Assembly (NCBI GenBank): GCA_020028195.1
Contig: JAHWYE010000027.1
Coordinates: forward strand, 1 to 12,746
From: Nitrospirota bacterium
GTDB lineage: Bacteria; Nitrospirota; Nitrospiria; Nitrospirales; Nitrospiraceae
Direction: 5' to 3'
DNA: 12,746 nt
The translations under genes and the position numbers were made by a program. The first letter of the stretch is position 1. Every line of letters begins with the position of its first letter. Under the pieces are notes generated by a model. The model was not told where the DNA came from. It did not search any database and saw nothing but the letters and a program-made list of their open reading frames with translations. Below are positions 1 to 6,491 of the stretch, in pieces.

Positions 1-151
1 GGAGGTACGGTTCGCCCGACTGCCGGGTCTGGCCTTCGTGCGCCTTGGCTGAAAAGGCATAGGCTCGACGAACCAGGGCCACGTCCGCATCGGGGTTGTA
101 ACTTTCAACCCGCTTGATCAACTGATCGATGTGAGTGATCGTCTCGTACAT
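1..151 (-). CDS. RelA/SpoT-family (p)ppGpp synthetase/hydrolase, N-terminal fragment (runs off left edge)
   Basis: The first 50 codons of a leftward gene are visible. They start at the ATG at 149-151 and stay open to the window edge. The peptide begins MYETITHIDQLIKRVESYNP and continues through RRAYAFSAKAHEGQ to a SGEPYL motif, the characteristic opening of the HD hydrolase domain of long RelA/SpoT (Rel) enzymes. These make and degrade the alarmone (p)ppGpp in the cytoplasm. The catalytic HD and synthetase residues lie outside the window, so bifunctionality cannot be judged. The start lies 10 bases after the recJ stop, with no strong Shine-Dalgarno sequence, so the two genes are probably co-transcribed and may be translationally coupled. 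Too short for the usual ORF cut-offs, but the family match is clear. Confidence 0.87.
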   Translation of the reverse strand, partial: MYETITHIDQLIKRVESYNPDADVALVRRAYAFSAKAHEGQTRQSGEPYL

Positions 152-161
152 GGATGTCTGG

Positions 162-1865
162 TTACTCAGGCTGACTCAGCTTAACATCCCTGATTCGCAA
201 CTGCACTCGGTCCAGGCCGTTCCAGCGGTTCATCTCGGGCACAAAAGCCAAATCCACGGGCCGCTCGGCCGACAGTCCGAGGTCAGCCAGAGACCCCATC
301 CCAAACCCGATGCCATCGAGCGGTAACGAATTTCCGTGACGAACCCTCATCTTGAGGTGACGATCACCGACCACTCGCGAGTCCAGGACCGCCAGATTCC
401 TGACGGCGAGCGTCGGTTCAGGATTCCCCGCTCCAAATGGATGCAGCATGTTCAACTCGCCGACAAGCTGCTGATTCACCTCCCTGAGATTGACCTCTGC
501 ATCCACGTGAAGGCCCGGGAGTTCGGGCTGATCGCCGGCCCAGATCGATGCAATCTCGACGAGCCTGTCGCGGAACTCTGAGAGGCGGGATTCCTTGATG
601 ATGAGACCGGCCGCGCTGGGATGGCCGCCAAAGCCTTCCAGGAGACCTCTGCAGGCAGAAAGGGCCTCATAGAGATTGAACCCCGATACCGTTCGCGCCG
701 ATCCCCTGCCAATTCCCTCTTCGTTCACAGCCACCACCACTGCGGGCCGGTGGAACCGTTCCACAAGCCTGGCAGCCACGATCCCAACTACCCCGACGTG
801 CCAGCGCCGAGACCCGAGTACGAGCGCGGCCGGAACGTCCGCAGCTCCAACTGCTTCCAAGGCTTCAGCCGTGATGTCTTCCTCGATCCGCTGCCGGTCC
901 CGATTCAGGCGTTCAAGCTGCTCCGCGAGCATCCTGGCTTCCAACTCGGATTCCGTCGTCAAAAGGCGGACCGCCGTTTCCGCATGGGCCAGCCGTCCGG
1001 CGGCGTTAATCCGGGGAGCCAGCTTGAAGGCGATCGTACCGGTCGTGCAGGCTCGCGTGACACCGGCCACTTGTTTCAGCGCACGGATCCCACAACGCGC
1101 ATCTCGGGAGATCTGCGCGAGCCCCTCACGGACAAACCATCGATTCTCATCCTGCAACGGGACGACATCCGCCACAGTGGCCATGGCCACCAGATCCTGC
1201 AGAGAGTCCAAGGCCACGTCTCCGCCCCCATATTTATCCGAATAGGCTTGGACCACCTTGTAGGCCACCCCCCCGGAACAGAGTCCCTTGAATGGATAGG
1301 CTGAATCCGGCCGATGTGGATTCAGAATCGCCTGCGCGGGGGGCAGGTGGGCCTCAATCTGATGGTGGTCGGTGATCACCAGGTCCAACCCCAGTCGATT
1401 CGCCACCTCGACTTCATGATGGGCGGTGGTTCCGCAATCTGAGGTGACAACCAGCCGGACGCCTTCCTGCCGGAGTGCGCGAAGGGCCCCTTCATTGAGT
1501 CCATATCCTTCCCGGGCACGATGGGGAATATAGGTCCTCACATTGGCCCCGAGACCCCGAAAAAACGTCAGGTAGAGGCTGGTGGCCGAAACCCCGTCCA
1601 CGTCATAATCGCCATAGAAACAAACCAGCTCTCCTCCGCCAACCGCTCGGTGCAGACGATCAACCGCTTTCTCCATATCAGGAAGCAGGAACGGATCATG
1701 TGGGATCGTCTGAAGTGGTGACAACCATCGGGTCGCCTGTTCTGTCGTGGTTACCCCACGAGCTATCAGGACCGAGGCGGTAATGGGAGAGATGGAAAGC
1801 GAATGGGCGAGCGTCGCTTGCTGCTCTTGATCTACCCTGTTGACGATCCACCGCCAAGCTTTCAT
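162..1865 (-). CDS. recJ: Single-stranded-DNA-specific 5'-3' exonuclease RecJ
   Basis: A 567-residue DHH-family phosphoesterase of normal RecJ length. It degrades single-stranded DNA 5' to 3' in RecF-pathway recombination, mismatch repair and fork repair, using divalent metal in the cytoplasm. Visible motifs, in order: YGDYDVDG (about 84-91), SDCG (142-145), the DHH signature TDHH (165-168), the metal-site region VADVVPL (231-237), RINAAGR (285-291), then the DHHA1 domain with GRGSAR (386-391) and GGHPSAAG (413-420). A C-terminal OB-like region with FGAGNPEPT follows (about 477-485). The ATG at 1863-1865 has a strong AAGGAGG about 3 bases upstream, slightly close but the best available. It has its own predicted promoter and precedes the RelA/SpoT gene. 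All key motifs are intact. Confidence 0.96.
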   Translation of the reverse strand: MKAWRWIVNRVDQEQQATLAHSLSISPITASVLIARGVTTTEQATRWLSPLQTIPHDPFLLPDMEKAVDRLHRAVGGGELVCFYGDYDVDGVSATSLYLTFFRGLGANVRTYIPHRAREGYGLNEGALRALRQEGVRLVVTSDCGTTAHHEVEVANRLGLDLVITDHHQIEAHLPPAQAILNPHRPDSAYPFKGLCSGGVAYKVVQAYSDKYGGGDVALDSLQDLVAMATVADVVPLQDENRWFVREGLAQISRDARCGIRALKQVAGVTRACTTGTIAFKLAPRINAAGRLAHAETAVRLLTTESELEARMLAEQLERLNRDRQRIEEDITAEALEAVGAADVPAALVLGSRRWHVGVVGIVAARLVERFHRPAVVVAVNEEGIGRGSARTVSGFNLYEALSACRGLLEGFGGHPSAAGLIIKESRLSEFRDRLVEIASIWAGDQPELPGLHVDAEVNLREVNQQLVGELNMLHPFGAGNPEPTLAVRNLAVLDSRVVGDRHLKMRVRHGNSLPLDGIGFGMGSLADLGLSAERPVDLAFVPEMNRWNGLDRVQLRIRDVKLSQPE

Positions 1866-1893
1866 GGCCCTCCTTGCTCAAACGGTACGACTG

Positions 1894-1916
1894 CTCAGCG
1901 TTCACAACCCGCTGAG
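1894..1916 (-). repeat. Perfect inverted repeat in recJ leader
   Basis: CTCAGCG (1894-1900) pairs with CGCTGAG (1910-1916) around a 9-base loop. In the recJ transcript predicted from the upstream promoter it would begin about five bases from the 5' end. It could be an mRNA 5' stem-loop or a repressor operator just downstream of the start site. No U-tract follows in either direction, so it is not an intrinsic terminator. Confidence 0.5.
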
Positions 1917-1927
1917 ATTTAAGAGAA

Positions 1928-1956
1928 ATGGTAGTCGTTCCCAAAAGCTTTGTCAA
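1928..1956 (-). promoter_or_regulatory. Predicted sigma70 promoter of recJ
   Basis: On the minus strand a consensus -35 TTGACA (1951-1956) is followed after exactly 17 bases by TACCAT (1928-1933) as a -10. Transcription would start near 1921, giving a leader of about 56 bases. This is the best promoter match in the window and lies in a non-coding stretch, correctly oriented for recJ and then relA/spoT. Confidence 0.6.
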
Positions 1957-1957
1957 A

Positions 1958-1974
1958 CCAGCCTGGCAGGCTGG
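1958..1974 (-). terminator. Hairpin just upstream of the recJ promoter (possible weak terminator)
   Basis: CCAGCCT (1958-1964) and AGGCTGG (1968-1974) form a perfect 7-bp stem with a three-base loop. Read leftwards it is followed by only TTTG before the TTGACA of the recJ promoter. It could end read-through from pup or insulate recJ, but the short T-run makes it a weak intrinsic terminator. Confidence 0.3.
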
Positions 1975-2252
1975 CGCTCTACGGCCCTGGATCAACCCTG
2001 TTCAGCACAGATGACCGAGCTGAGAGCAAGAAAGGCAGATGACACAAGACACAGTCTGCCTGGCAAACACAAGAACAGATAACACTCGATGGGCTTATCC
2101 AGTGGAGAAGGATTTACGAGGGAGTGACTATAGAGGTTGACCTGAAGGAGGAGGAAACCTTCGTTGGGAGAGAACCTGGCGAGCCAGGATGCCCTGTGGC
2201 AGCCCTGTCGCGACGGCAGGTGCTAGCCGGCGAACTGTAGCGAGAGCCACGC
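1975..2252. other. Non-coding stretch between recJ promoter and pup; short hairpins
   Basis: I see no convincing gene on either strand here; the open frames lack good starts and protein-like composition. The part next to pup is rich in short inverted repeats: CCTGG-CGAG-CCAGG (2175-2188) and CCTG/CAGG flanking a TCGCGA core (2204-2220). The heptamer GCCCTGT occurs twice (2191-2197 and 2202-2208). These would lie in the pup 3' untranslated region and might act as a terminator or stability element. Read leftwards, the 2175-2188 hairpin is followed by TTCTCTCCC, only partly U-rich. A small RNA is possible but unsupported. Confidence 0.4.
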
Positions 2253-2450
2253 CTACTCTCCACCCTTCTGCACATAATTTTTCACGAACTCTTCCGCGTT
2301 CTCTTCCAGCACGTTGTCAATCTCATCCACGAGCTTATCAATATCCTCCTTGAGTTTCTTGCCGGCCTCGACAACTTTGGGATTGGGCTTGACCTCCTCC
2401 TTCGCCTGCACATCCTTTTTCGACTCGGGTCTCCTCTCCTGTTTTTCCAT
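2253..2450 (-). CDS. pup: Prokaryotic ubiquitin-like protein Pup
   Basis: A 65-residue, Lys/Glu-rich protein with no hydrophobic segment. The last 28 residues carry the Pup hallmark: DEIDNVLEENAEEFVKNYVQ followed by KGGE, very close to the actinobacterial C-terminus. In characterised systems PafA ligates the terminal Glu of Pup to substrate lysines, and the Mpa/ARC ATPase binds the helical C-terminal half and feeds tagged proteins into the 20S proteasome. The terminal residue here is Glu rather than Gln, so Dop deamidation should not be needed before ligation. The disordered N-terminal half fits the unfoldase-engagement role. The ATG at 2448-2450 has an excellent AGGAGGAGGT about six bases upstream. 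It has its own promoter and stands apart from pafA, dop, mpa and prcAB, none of which are in the window. Confidence 0.93.
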   Translation of the reverse strand: MEKQERRPESKKDVQAKEEVKPNPKVVEAGKKLKEDIDKLVDEIDNVLEENAEEFVKNYVQKGGE

Positions 2451-2490
2451 AGGGGCACCTCCTCCTCACCTGGACCGCACCGGACAGGAC

Positions 2491-2501
2491 GACTAGTAGT
2501 C
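2491..2501. repeat. Odd-centred palindrome at the pup transcription start
   Basis: GACTA-G-TAGTC is an 11-base inverted repeat that lies directly downstream of the predicted pup -10 box, across the likely start site. Its position suits a repressor operator, but a palindrome this short can occur by chance. Confidence 0.3.
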
Positions 2502-2530
2502 AGAATACTCCTCGTTCCTTACTCCGTCAA
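2502..2530 (-). promoter_or_regulatory. Predicted sigma70 promoter of pup
   Basis: On the minus strand TTGACG (2525-2530) and TATTCT (2502-2507) are separated by 17 bases. The start site would fall near 2495, giving a leader of about 45 bases that contains the strong pup ribosome-binding site. This suggests pup is transcribed separately from hppA. Confidence 0.5.
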
Positions 2531-2551
2531 GCTGGCCCCATGTCCGCGCTT

Positions 2552-2572
2552 CGTGGGGTCTCTCCCCCCACG
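2552..2572 (-). terminator. GC-rich stem-loop after hppA (terminator without U-tract)
   Basis: CGTGGGG (2552-2558) and CCCCACG (2566-2572) form a perfect 7-bp stem with a 7-base loop, starting eight bases after the hppA stop. No T-run follows leftwards (AAGCGCGG), so it may be a 3'-end stabiliser or a Rho-linked terminator rather than a classical intrinsic one. Confidence 0.4.
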
Positions 2573-2579
2573 CTCTCTC

Positions 2580-4637
2580 TCACCGCACAAGAAGGGGGAC
2601 AATGAGCAGGGCCACGATGTTGATGACCTTGATCATCGGGTTAATGGCGGGACCGGCCGTGTCCTTATAAGGATCGCCGACCGTGTCGCCTGTCACCGCA
2701 GCTTTATGCGTGTCGCTCCCCTTCTTTCCCTGCTCTTCGATGAATTTCTTGGCGTTATCCCATGCCCCTCCGCCGCTTGTCATCGAGATAGCCACGAACA
2801 GTCCCGTCACGATGCTGCCGACGAGGACACCGCCCAATGCCCGTGGTCCCAAGACCAGGCCGACTAAAATCGGGGCGATGACCGGGATGAGCCCGGGGAC
2901 CATCATCTTCTTGAGCGCGGCCTGGGTGACAATGTCCACGCAGGTCCCGTATTCTGGTTTCGCCGTACCTTGCATGATGCCCGGGATGGTCCGGAACTGC
3001 CGTCGCACTTCCTCGACGATCAAGCCCCCGGCTTGGCCGACCGCCTTCAGGCACATCGCACCGAAGAGGAAGGGCAACATCCCTCCCAGAAACAGCCCGA
3101 CCAGCACATCCGGGTTGGACAGTTCGAATCCGCTGACGCTGTGTCCCCCTACCACTGATCGAGCGTATTCGGCGAACAACACCACTGCTGCCAGCCCCGC
3201 TGATCCAATCGCGTAGCCTTTCGTCACGGCCTTGGTGGTATTGCCCACCGCATCCAACGGATCGGTAATGTTGCGGACATCCTTCCCCAGATGGGCCATT
3301 TCAGCGATGCCGCCGGCATTGTCAGTGATCGGTCCGAACGCATCAATCGCCACCACGATCCCTGCCATGGACAACATGGACACCGCTGCCACCGCCACGC
3401 CGTACAAGCCCCCCTGGTCGGCTCCTCCGCAGACCCAGAAGCTGGCCAGGATTGCAGCCGCGATCACTACCACCGGCCAGGCCGTCGCCTGCATCCCCAC
3501 CGCCAGCCCTGCGATAATGTTGGTCGCATGGCCGGTCTCGCTGGCCTTAGCGATCTCGCGCACCGGCGGGTAACTTTTGGACGTGTAATAGTCCGTGATG
3601 AAGACCAGTGCCATGGTCACCGCCAACCCGATCAGCGCGGCGATGTAATAGCTGCCTCCGCTGACACCCCCGACCCCCTCCATGATCCGGATCGTGATCG
3701 GATAAAACGCCACCGCGGCGATGCCGCCGGCCACAAAGAGCCCCTTGTAGAGCGCCGACATGATCCCACCACCCGGACCCACCTTGACAAACAAAATGCC
3801 GACAATGGTCGCGAGAATCGTGAGTCCGCCCAGGGCAAGCGGATACAAAAGCGGCTCCGCCTGTCCCTTGAACAGCGTAAAGGCCAGCACCATCGCCGCC
3901 ACCGTGGTGACCGCATAGGTCTCAAACAGATCGGCCGCCATGCCGGCGCAATCCCCGACATTGTCGCCGACATTGTCCGCGATCACCGCCGGATTCCGTG
4001 GATCGTCTTCCGGAATACCCGCTTCGACCTTTCCAACCAGGTCAGCCCCCACATCCGCCGCTTTGGTATAAATCCCTCCACCCACACGCGCAAACACGGA
4101 GATCAGGCTCCCACCGAACCCGAGACTCAACAGAGCGTGAACGGCCCTGTCCTGCCCCGCGATGGTTGATGCGATCGCGTAGAACACAGTGAGCGCCAAC
4201 AACCCCAGGCCGATCACCAGGAGCCCGGTCACGGCCCCACCCCGGAACGCTACGGTTAACGCCGAGTTAAGCCCATTATGCGCCGCCTGAGCCGTCCGGA
4301 CATTGGCCCGAACGGCGATGTTCATCCCTACATACCCAGCCGTCGCCGAGGCCACCGCTCCGACCAAGAACCCGACCGCGGTGAGCAATCCAAACCGGTC
4401 CGACCAGAACCCAGCCAGCCACAGAATCAGGAACAATCCTGCTGCAACCATCCCAACAGTTCGGTATTGGCGGTTCAGATAGGCAGCGGCTCCCTCTTGG
4501 ATCGCCTGCGCAATCTGTTGCATCTCCTTGCTGCCAGCAGGAAGCTTCATCACCCAGAAGGTGAGATACAGGCCATACCCGATTCCCGCGACCGCGGCTG
4601 CAACCGCAAAGACAAAGACAATCATTGACATATCCAC
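2580..4637 (-). CDS. hppA: Membrane-bound proton-translocating pyrophosphatase, K+-independent type
   Basis: A 685-residue polytopic protein with about 16 hydrophobic segments, typical of the family. It couples hydrolysis of cytoplasmic pyrophosphate to cation pumping across the inner membrane and can also run backwards. Catalytic motifs are intact: DVGADLVGK (195-203), NPAVIADNVGDNVGD (215-229), and the C-terminal GDPYKDTAGPAINP stretch near residue 660. GNTTKAVTKG (465-474) has Lys at the key position with Thr three residues later. That pair marks K+-independent, H+-pumping enzymes; K+-dependent ones have Ala and Gly there. Translation starts at a GTG (4635-4637) with GGGAGGA about eight bases upstream. 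A promoter and about 130-base leader lie upstream. In a nitrite oxidiser it could recover energy from biosynthetic pyrophosphate (inference). Confidence 0.96.
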   Translation of the reverse strand: MDMSMIVFVFAVAAAVAGIGYGLYLTFWVMKLPAGSKEMQQIAQAIQEGAAAYLNRQYRTVGMVAAGLFLILWLAGFWSDRFGLLTAVGFLVGAVASATAGYVGMNIAVRANVRTAQAAHNGLNSALTVAFRGGAVTGLLVIGLGLLALTVFYAIASTIAGQDRAVHALLSLGFGGSLISVFARVGGGIYTKAADVGADLVGKVEAGIPEDDPRNPAVIADNVGDNVGDCAGMAADLFETYAVTTVAAMVLAFTLFKGQAEPLLYPLALGGLTILATIVGILFVKVGPGGGIMSALYKGLFVAGGIAAVAFYPITIRIMEGVGGVSGGSYYIAALIGLAVTMALVFITDYYTSKSYPPVREIAKASETGHATNIIAGLAVGMQATAWPVVVIAAAILASFWVCGGADQGGLYGVAVAAVSMLSMAGIVVAIDAFGPITDNAGGIAEMAHLGKDVRNITDPLDAVGNTTKAVTKGYAIGSAGLAAVVLFAEYARSVVGGHSVSGFELSNPDVLVGLFLGGMLPFLFGAMCLKAVGQAGGLIVEEVRRQFRTIPGIMQGTAKPEYGTCVDIVTQAALKKMMVPGLIPVIAPILVGLVLGPRALGGVLVGSIVTGLFVAISMTSGGGAWDNAKKFIEEQGKKGSDTHKAAVTGDTVGDPYKDTAGPAINPMIKVINIVALLIVPLLVR

Positions 4638-4730
4638 AGAGCCGTCCTCCCTTCATGACCCGAGCTTTGCCGCCCAAAACTGAGCTTCCCCGCCGGCAAG
4701 CCCAGCCTCATGCAGCGCCACGCCGTACGT

Positions 4731-4752
4731 GCTCCGGCTCATCGAGCCGAGC
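4731..4752 (-). repeat. Stem-loop in the hppA leader
   Basis: GCTCCGGCTC (4731-4740) pairs with GAGCCGAGC (4744-4752) around an ATC loop, with one bulged base. It would lie in the 5' untranslated region of hppA, some 95 bases before the GTG start. A T-run lies on its 5' side in the hppA transcript, so it is not a terminator. A leader control role is possible but unproven. Confidence 0.3.
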
Positions 4753-4773
4753 GCAAGGCAAAAAAGCCGGCCC

Positions 4774-4802
4774 ATTGTATACAGACACCCCTGAATGATC
4801 AA
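4774..4802 (-). promoter_or_regulatory. Predicted sigma70 promoter of hppA
   Basis: On the minus strand TTGATC (4797-4802) and TACAAT (4774-4779) are 17 bases apart, in the space between two divergent genes. The start near 4767 would give a leader of about 130 bases. Confidence 0.5.
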
Positions 4803-4850
4803 GACGACAGAAGGGAAGAGGAGGCTGAACCGTCACTCACACGGACAGAT

Positions 4851-4880
4851 TTGCAGGCTTGGAAAGGACTCTGCTATAGT
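4851..4880 (+). promoter_or_regulatory. Predicted sigma70 promoter of the small rightward gene
   Basis: TTGCAG (4851-4856) and TATAGT (4875-4880) are 18 bases apart, the latter preceded by TGC. Transcription would begin near 4887, right at the GGGAGGG ribosome-binding site, so the leader would be only about 16 bases. This supports the short form of the gene over any longer start. Confidence 0.45.
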
Positions 4881-4902
4881 GCGCCGGGGAGGGAAGACCG
4901 CA

Positions 4903-5157
4903 ATGGGCATGGAGCCTGAGTACATGGTGGTTGAAGGCAAGACGTTTATCAAGGAGCAATTAACGCTGGATAATCACGTGTTCAAGAATTGCACGATGGA
5001 GGAGTGTCAGATCTATTACAGCGGCGGGCCTTACGAACTCATCGACACGCACATCACCAACTCGCAACTTATCCTGAATCAGCCAGCCAGGAACATCCAT
5101 GCCGCGATCCAAATTTTCAAGATGAAGTCTCCCGGATCACGGATCGTCACAGACTAG
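4903..5157 (+). CDS. Small conserved-looking protein of unknown function
   Basis: The only rightward gene, 84 residues. The ATG at 4903-4905 has GGGAGGG about nine bases upstream and a promoter just before it. An in-frame ATG at 4795 lies upstream of that promoter and would add a Lys/Arg-rich stretch unlike the rest, so I reject it. The body (about 9-70) alternates short beta-like stretches: TFIKEQLTLDNHVFKNCTME, then CQIYYSGGPYELIDTHITN, then QLIL. Asn, Cys and Thr recur at turns, as in short right-handed beta-helix or pentapeptide-like folds, but no repeat family is certain. There is no signal peptide or membrane segment. It is divergent from hppA and converges on the cytochrome genes with a 36-base gap, so its role cannot be read from its neighbours. 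Confidence 0.7.
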   Translation: MGMEPEYMVVEGKTFIKEQLTLDNHVFKNCTMEECQIYYSGGPYELIDTHITNSQLILNQPARNIHAAIQIFKMKSPGSRIVTD

Positions 5158-5193
5158 CCCGCTCGTCCCTGGATCAGCCCCAGCTCGCCAGTA

Positions 5194-6480
5194 TTATTTC
5201 AACGAGACGTTGGCCGTCTGCTTCACGATGAGAATCGGCTGGAAGACCGGATCTTGGGCTCCCCTCGCGGACTCCGCCTCAATTCTCTGGAGAAAGGTCG
5301 GGGGTCCCGCGACCGGGCCGTAGTTCAGCAACGCTTCGACGTCAAACGAGGGAGCATCCTTCGGGGTCGGAAACGTAAAGACTTCTGCCCGCGTTTCCTC
5401 CGGCTTGAGAACCGTGTCCTCCAACACCTTGGTCGCCTCGAAATCGAACACGGTTTTTTGTCCTTTGGCATTGGCGTACGTCCGTCCGTAAACCCGCTGT
5501 TCGCGATAGACCGTCTTCAGGTTCTTCCCCTTGATCGTCAGATCCAACACCACGCTGGCCCAGCCAGGATGAGTCGTGGGAAGATTGTGCGGAACGAGGC
5601 TTTGGACCGTGACCGTCACTTTCGTCTGATCCCCCTTGACCTCGGTCTTCAGGTCCAGCTTCGCGGCCTCTTGCCTTAGCTTCCCTACTCGCCCAGGAAA
5701 GGTATGATTCGCCACCTTGCGCTTGTTCTCCCCATTGGCGGACTCGCCGATCTGTTCGGGCATGTGGCACGTCTGACACTCTTTGCCTGATTTGAAAGCC
5801 TTACTGCTCTCGTAGGCCCCCAGCAAGTCGTTGCTTTTCCCCAGATTGACTGCTGCCGGAACGGAGAAATGGCAATTCATGCAGAGGTCGGATTTGCGGA
5901 ACAGGTCTACTTCCAGGGATTCATGCGCCCGATTTTCGACATAGTCCTTATAGGGCCCGAAGAGCGTTTTCCCCGGTTCGTACTTTGGAACGGGCGGATG
6001 GGTCGATCGGTCCACTGCCTTGATCAGGTGGCACTGGGCACAGCCCACCCCATCGATGGCGGGATCTCCAGACTGTACTTGCGCGACGAACATCGGCGCC
6101 TGTTCCACGAATTCGTTGACGTGAGGAGCATGGCATCGGAAACAGAGCGCCTTATCCTTGTTTCCCGAGAAAGCCAGGTACTCGTCCAAAGACGATCGGA
6201 AGGCGGGAGAGTGAATGGATCGGGAGAGCGGCGAGGCTTCCCATTCTTCAAACGCACGCTCGTGGCAACGCTTACACTTGTTCGCACTGGGGAATACTTT
6301 GTCCAGACTTGGCTTCGCCGGCGAAGAATTTTGGGCAAGCCCTCGATCGGCCGTGGTCCAGACAGCGAGGACGATCACCGCCATCACCACAAGCGCAAGA
6401 AGTCCCTTGCCCACGACTTTCATTCGCGTCACGATCGGACGTCCCTTCATCACATGACAAGACGACTGGACTCTCTGCAC
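5194..6480 (-). CDS. Pentahaem c-type cytochrome (cytochrome c554-like), second of a tandem pair
   Basis: A secreted multihaem cytochrome of up to 428 residues. Five CXXCH sites: CKRCH (69-73), CFRCH (113-117), CAQCH (147-151), CMNCH (200-204), CQTCH (235-239). The haem part resembles cytochrome c554-type domains, including the GVGCAQCHLI segment and the later GKTLFGPY. Residues after about 265 form a haem-free, beta-rich domain with VPHNLPTTHPGW. Electron transfer outside the inner membrane is the likely role; partners are unknown. The start is uncertain. GTG at 6480 has a partial AAGG site; ATG at 6450 has none; ATG at 6423 gives the cleanest signal peptide, KVVGKG then a hydrophobic core ending in LAQ. 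It follows its paralogue by 11 bases, so the two are surely co-transcribed. Confidence 0.88.
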   Translation of the reverse strand: MQRVQSSCHVMKGRPIVTRMKVVGKGLLALVVMAVIVLAVWTTADRGLAQNSSPAKPSLDKVFPSANKCKRCHERAFEEWEASPLSRSIHSPAFRSSLDEYLAFSGNKDKALCFRCHAPHVNEFVEQAPMFVAQVQSGDPAIDGVGCAQCHLIKAVDRSTHPPVPKYEPGKTLFGPYKDYVENRAHESLEVDLFRKSDLCMNCHFSVPAAVNLGKSNDLLGAYESSKAFKSGKECQTCHMPEQIGESANGENKRKVANHTFPGRVGKLRQEAAKLDLKTEVKGDQTKVTVTVQSLVPHNLPTTHPGWASVVLDLTIKGKNLKTVYREQRVYGRTYANAKGQKTVFDFEATKVLEDTVLKPEETRAEVFTFPTPKDAPSFDVEALLNYGPVAGPPTFLQRIEAESARGAQDPVFQPILIVKQTANVSLK

Positions 6481-6491
6481 CCTCTCACGCC

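Noticed and set aside
621..1304. Long rightward ORF opposite recJ (227 codons)
   Set aside because: It is fully antisense to recJ, whose frame carries every family motif. The product is Arg/His/Pro-rich with no recognisable domain, as expected of a GC-rich shadow frame.
2189..2390. Rightward ORF starting at the ATG near 2189 after an AGGAGGAGG stretch
   Set aside because: The purine-rich stretch is about 35 bases before the ATG, too far for a ribosome-binding site, and the frame runs antisense through pup with no family features.
2253..2450. Assignment of the ubiquitin-like protein as UBact rather than Pup
   Set aside because: UBact-type proteins known from Nitrospirota-like bacteria lack the DEIDxVLEENAExFVxxYVQKGG block. 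This protein has it, so Pup is the better call.
3291..4169. Long rightward ORF opposite hppA (292 codons)
   Set aside because: It is antisense to an intact, motif-complete pyrophosphatase, and its composition (His/Arg/Asp-rich, low complexity) is typical of an opposite-strand shadow.
4795..4902. Longer N-terminus for the small rightward protein
   Set aside because: The upstream ATG lies before the predicted promoter and overlaps the hppA promoter on the other strand. The added residues are basic and unlike the body, while ATG 4903 has a good ribosome-binding site.
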